NCBI GenBank assembly: GCA_035761045.1 | Contig: DASTRU010000060.1 | Location: 1-8,306 of the forward strand | Direction: 5' to 3' | Source of the DNA: DASTRU01 sp035761045 | GTDB lineage: Bacteria; Pseudomonadota; Gammaproteobacteria; Burkholderiales; Burkholderiaceae_E | DNA: 8,306 nucleotides | The notes under the pieces: model-generated | Told to the model about the DNA's origin: nothing | Database searches by the model: none | Seen by the model: the letters and a program-made list of their open reading frames with translations, nothing else | Shown: positions 5,471 to 8,306 of the stretch, in pieces | Numbering within the stretch: position 1 is the stretch's first letter | Layout: each line of letters starts with the position of its first letter | Program-made: the position numbers and the translations under genes

Positions 5471-8306
5471 ATGGCCTCGAATCCCGCCACCGGCGCTGCT
5501 GCTACGGCTGGACCCTCGTCCACAACGGCTTCAACCACCATGGGCGTGGTCAAGAACGTCGAGGGCGACGTCAGCATCGTGCGCGGCGGCGTGACATCGA
5601 CGCTTAAAGCCGGCGATTCGCTCATGCTGGGCGACCAAGTCGTGGCCGGACGCAATGGCCGCGCGTCGATCGAGTTCGCCAGCCCCAACAGCAAGACGTA
5701 CACCGGCACGCTGTCGCCAGGCGGCAGCATCGAGATGCAACGCGTGGGAACACCCAATGGCGGATTCAAGAACCAGGTGTACGCGCATTCGGGGTTCGAT
5801 TTGGTCGATGCGGCGCAAGCCGAGATCGACGACTTATTGATCGCCGGCCCGCGTAAGGGCGGCTTGCTGAATGGCTTGGCGTCGAGTGCGGGCGGTGGCG
5901 TGCTTGATGCGATTGGCGGCATTCAAGGACTGTTGGCGGGCGGCGCCGGCGTTGGAGCGGTCGCTGCGATGGCCGGCGGTGGTGGAAGTGGTAGCGGTGG
6001 AAAGGGCGGCGATGGTGGCGAGACCAGCACTGGCACCACGCCCGCCGTCGCAACCTCCACCAAAACGACCGATACGACAACGAAAACGATCAGCCTGCCG
6101 CACGGATCGAATGGAATACCACGCGACACGGGGCCGCTCGGCCCTGGTGGCTTGCCCATTGGAACCGGTACGAACGACACCGATCCCGAAGGCACCGACA
6201 CGGGTGGAACAGGTACGGGCGGAACAGGCACTGGCGGCACGGGCGGCGGTGGAACCAACACCGGTGGGCCCAATGGTTCCGATGGCGAACCCCCTCCCTC
6301 CTCGCGCGGTTTGCTTGACGCGAATCTGGGCGTCGTACGCGTGTTGCCGCGCGAGACGACGACCGACCGCGCGCCAGCGGTGTCCGCGAGCGGCTTGAGC
6401 GCATCGCTCGCCGGTGAAAGTTTGTTCAATGTCCATGCGTTGAATGCGCTCGTGCTCGACACCGAAAGCACGAACGAATTGTTCGCCGATTCCTTCCCGT
6501 TGGAATTGCATTTAGCCGACGGTGACGACTCGACTCTTGGCATCGACTTAGCCGATATGGCGGGCCTCGATCTCTCGCTATTGAACGAACGTGGTTTAGC
6601 GACTGGAATCGATGCCATTAACGGCACGCTGAACTACATGGGCATGGATTCCGCCGCGGCGACGCTCTCGCCCGCCTTGGTAGCCATTCAACAGCAACTG
6701 CACGACCTTACGCAGGTCGGCAGCGCCTTGATCGATGACCTCGCGAGTGCGGTGGACGCCACGGTGGAAGCGCTTTCCGCCTTGCCCACGAATGAACTCG
6801 CCGCTCGCTTGAGCGACGCCAATCACGCGCTCGCCACCGTGCTGCAAGACGTGCCGATGGCCGGAACGGTCGCCGAAGACCTCACCACCGTGCTGGATCG
6901 CACGATGGTGTTGGTCGACGAAATTCAAGTCGCACTGCCCTCGTTCATCGACGACAACGATGGATTCGCCATGCAGCTCGTTGACGAGGTCATCGCTAGT
7001 TCGAGTCGCACGATCGAGCCCGTGGCGAACGATCTCGCCACCACCATCGACACCGTGGCGCCTGGGCTTGGTTATATCGACGAGATTGGCACGCAAGTGT
7101 CGCAAACCGTTGCGCCCGTGATCGATCAAGTCGCGATGAACGTTAGCGACATCGTGCAACCGGTGCTGGAGCCGGTGATGGATACGACCGACGCCACGAT
7201 CGAAGCGATCGAGCAAACCGTCAACGACACGGTCGATGCGATCGCACCGGTGGTAACGCCGGTGGTCGAAGCCGTCGTGAATACCGGCGCGACGGCGGTG
7301 GACGCGGTTGGCGACGGCATGGTCGGTGATTTGGATGCGACGGTTACGCCCGTGATTGAAACGATCGTGGAGACCGGCGCGGCGACGGTGGACGTGATCG
7401 AACCGATTGTGGGTGAGGTCATCGACAACACGATCGATGGTTTGGATACGACAGTCACGCCCGTGATTGAAACGATTGTGGAGACTGGCGCGGCAACGGT
7501 GGATGCGATCGAGCCCAGTGTGGACGCGGTTGTTGACGACACGGTCGATGGTTTGGATACGACGGTCACGCCCGTGATTGAAACGATCGTAGAGACCGGC
7601 GCGACAACAGTGAACGCGATCGAGCCAACCGTCGATACGATCATCGGCAACACGATCGATGGTTTGAACGCGACGATTACGCCGGTGGTCGAGCCGATCG
7701 TAGCCCCCACGTTGGAGACGGTAACCGACGCATCGCTGCTTAATACGCTCGCCGACATGGGAACGTGTTCGCCGGACTTGCTCGGGACGGTCGTGGAGCC
7801 TGTCGTGAGCCCTATCGCGGAGGTCACGACGACAATCACTCCCACCGCGGAAACGATCGTCGACACCACGACGGCGTCCGTCGTCGAACCCGTCGCGCAA
7901 ACGCTCGAAACCGCGGTATCCCAGTCTCCCACTGTTATCGAGTCAACGGTTGAAAGCACCGTCGCCACGAGCGGTAATTTGCTCGATGCCTTGGTGCAAA
8001 GCGGTCAGTCGTTAACAACGCAAACGGTGGATGCCATCGTGCCCGCGACGACGACATCGGTGGTCGAACCGATTTCCCAAATCGTGGTGGACGCAAGCAC
8101 GCCAGTGGTGGATTCGAGCGTGCAAATCGACAGCGGTTTGTTGCAGCAATTAGGAACTTTGTCGGACTTAAACCCGCAGACCTCGCCCACGACGACTGAC
8201 ACCACCGTTACCGCGACCTCCACGACAACAACAACGACAACAACCTCGCCGCCCATCGTGCACGACGATCTACTCGCGACGAGTACGCCGACGCCGATCA
8301 GCTCCA
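5471..8306 (+). CDS. Large repeat-rich probable type I secretion substrate / surface adhesin, 3' end outside window
   Basis: The frame is open from the ATG at 5471 to the window end, giving 945 residues with no stop. There is no N-terminal signal peptide, as expected for a protein exported by a C-terminal type I signal, which would lie beyond the window. Order: residues 24-118, a small beta domain (MGVVKNVEGDVSIVRGG, LKAGDSLMLGDQVVAGRNG, ASIEFAS) resembling the FecR-like or LapA-type retention module that holds adhesins in the TolC pore; residues 130-183, a Gly/Ala/Leu-rich hydrophobic stretch ending in GGGGSGSGG; residues 184-270, Thr/Gly/Pro linker; from about 400, predicted helical sequence; 621-746, 37-residue repeats; then Thr/Val/Glu/Pro-rich sequence with a run of eight threonines (bases 8222-8245). 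One cysteine (766) and no tryptophan. No lysine after residue 205 and no arginine after 513. It follows the exporter genes in the same direction, so it is their likely cargo. Exact family not recognised; an S-layer or matrix role is possible. Confidence 0.85.
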   Translation, partial: MASNPATGAAATAGPSSTTASTTMGVVKNVEGDVSIVRGGVTSTLKAGDSLMLGDQVVAGRNGRASIEFASPNSKTYTGTLSPGGSIEMQRVGTPNGGFKNQVYAHSGFDLVDAAQAEIDDLLIAGPRKGGLLNGLASSAGGGVLDAIGGIQGLLAGGAGVGAVAAMAGGGGSGSGGKGGDGGETSTGTTPAVATSTKTTDTTTKTISLPHGSNGIPRDTGPLGPGGLPIGTGTNDTDPEGTDTGGTGTGGTGTGGTGGGGTNTGGPNGSDGEPPPSSRGLLDANLGVVRVLPRETTTDRAPAVSASGLSASLAGESLFNVHALNALVLDTESTNELFADSFPLELHLADGDDSTLGIDLADMAGLDLSLLNERGLATGIDAINGTLNYMGMDSAAATLSPALVAIQQQLHDLTQVGSALIDDLASAVDATVEALSALPTNELAARLSDANHALATVLQDVPMAGTVAEDLTTVLDRTMVLVDEIQVALPSFIDDNDGFAMQLVDEVIASSSRTIEPVANDLATTIDTVAPGLGYIDEIGTQVSQTVAPVIDQVAMNVSDIVQPVLEPVMDTTDATIEAIEQTVNDTVDAIAPVVTPVVEAVVNTGATAVDAVGDGMVGDLDATVTPVIETIVETGAATVDVIEPIVGEVIDNTIDGLDTTVTPVIETIVETGAATVDAIEPSVDAVVDDTVDGLDTTVTPVIETIVETGATTVNAIEPTVDTIIGNTIDGLNATITPVVEPIVAPTLETVTDASLLNTLADMGTCSPDLLGTVVEPVVSPIAEVTTTITPTAETIVDTTTASVVEPVAQTLETAVSQSPTVIESTVESTVATSGNLLDALVQSGQSLTTQTVDAIVPATTTSVVEPISQIVVDASTPVVDSSVQIDSGLLQQLGTLSDLNPQTSPTTTDTTVTATSTTTTTTTTSPPIVHDDLLATSTPTPISS
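6200..6244 (+). repeat. Three 15-bp repeats coding for TGGTG in a glycine-threonine linker
   Basis: Three back-to-back 15-bp units each encode Thr-Gly-Gly-Thr-Gly with synonymous differences (ACG/ACT, GGT/GGC/GGA), followed by GGG and a TNTGG variant. This is a flexible linker between the N-terminal module and the body of the large secreted protein. Such short units can vary in number by replication slippage. Confidence 0.75.
7331..7708 (+). repeat. 111-bp (37-residue) tandem repeats in the large secreted protein
   Basis: Three full units begin at 7331, 7442 and 7553, each exactly 111 bp, and a fourth starts at 7664 but matches only for about 15 residues. Each unit opens with L-D-[AT]-T-V, then TPVIETIVETGA[AT]TV, then [DN]-[AV]-I-E-P, and ends with a more variable D/N-rich segment closing in [IV]-D-G. 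The DNA is also nearly identical: bases at 7346, 7457 and 7568 all begin ACGCCCGTGATTGAAACGAT. Units therefore look recently duplicated or kept alike by recombination. A divergent upstream unit (TPVVEAVVNTGATAVDAV, from 7256) is spaced 30 rather than 37 residues away. Confidence 0.92.

Noticed and set aside
7331..7708. CRISPR array suggested by regularly spaced repeats
   Set aside because: The repeats are direct 111-bp tandem units without unique spacers, and they are in frame within a coding sequence.
6596..7900. Long open frame on the minus strand (434 codons), plus another at 7126-7968
   Set aside because: They lie antisense to the repeats of the large secreted protein. Their repetitive Arg/His/Asp-rich or Val/Thr/Ser-rich products simply mirror the 111-bp repeat and GC-rich codons, with no recognisable domain. 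The plus-strand frame has a strong ribosome site and coherent domain order.
6000..8306. RTX calcium-binding nonapeptide repeats (GGxGxDxxx)
   Set aside because: Glycine-rich segments are present, but none shows the GGxGxDxUx spacing; the TGGTG units lack aspartate at the needed positions. RTX repeats, if any, would be beyond the window.

Overview
The window is a compact, one-direction (+ strand) locus of about 60% GC. Protein families and codon use (GC-rich, many TTG leucines, many GCG/CGC codons) point to a Gram-negative proteobacterium, probably beta or gamma. The genus cannot be fixed from this sequence. The inner-membrane ABC exporter, periplasmic adaptor and TolC-type outer-membrane channel confirm a two-membrane envelope.

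Layout: (1) 1-197, the 3' end of an ECF-type sigma factor (region 4 helix-turn-helix). (2) 221-598, a short anti-sigma-like protein with the RskA-type N-terminal domain but no membrane span. (3) 595-2457, a type I secretion ABC transporter without a C39 peptidase domain. (4) 2496-3902, a HlyD-family membrane fusion protein. (5) 3902-5353, a TolC/AggA/LapE-type outer-membrane protein with a signal peptide. (6) 5354-5470, a 117-nt spacer with inverted repeats. (7) 5471 to the window end, the first 945 codons of a large open gene without a signal peptide. It begins with a FecR-like or LapA-retention-module-like beta domain, passes through glycine-rich linkers, and becomes a long Val/Thr/Asp/Glu/Pro repeat protein.

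Genes 1 to 5 are tightly packed: a 23-nt gap, an ATGA overlap, a 38-nt gap and a TAATG overlap. They look like one operon. The simplest reading is a type I secretion system whose three channel parts are encoded directly upstream of its own giant substrate, probably a surface adhesin or matrix protein, with a dedicated sigma/anti-sigma pair at the head of the cluster. The substrate's C-terminus, where a type I secretion signal and any RTX repeats would lie, is outside the window, so the substrate assignment rests on context and the N-terminal architecture.

The most unusual element is the substrate. Visible residues 206-945 contain no lysine, and residues 514-945 contain neither lysine nor arginine. 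Within that stretch lie near-identical 37-residue (111-bp) tandem repeats, each built from two proline-led 18/19-residue halves with helical hydrophobic spacing.
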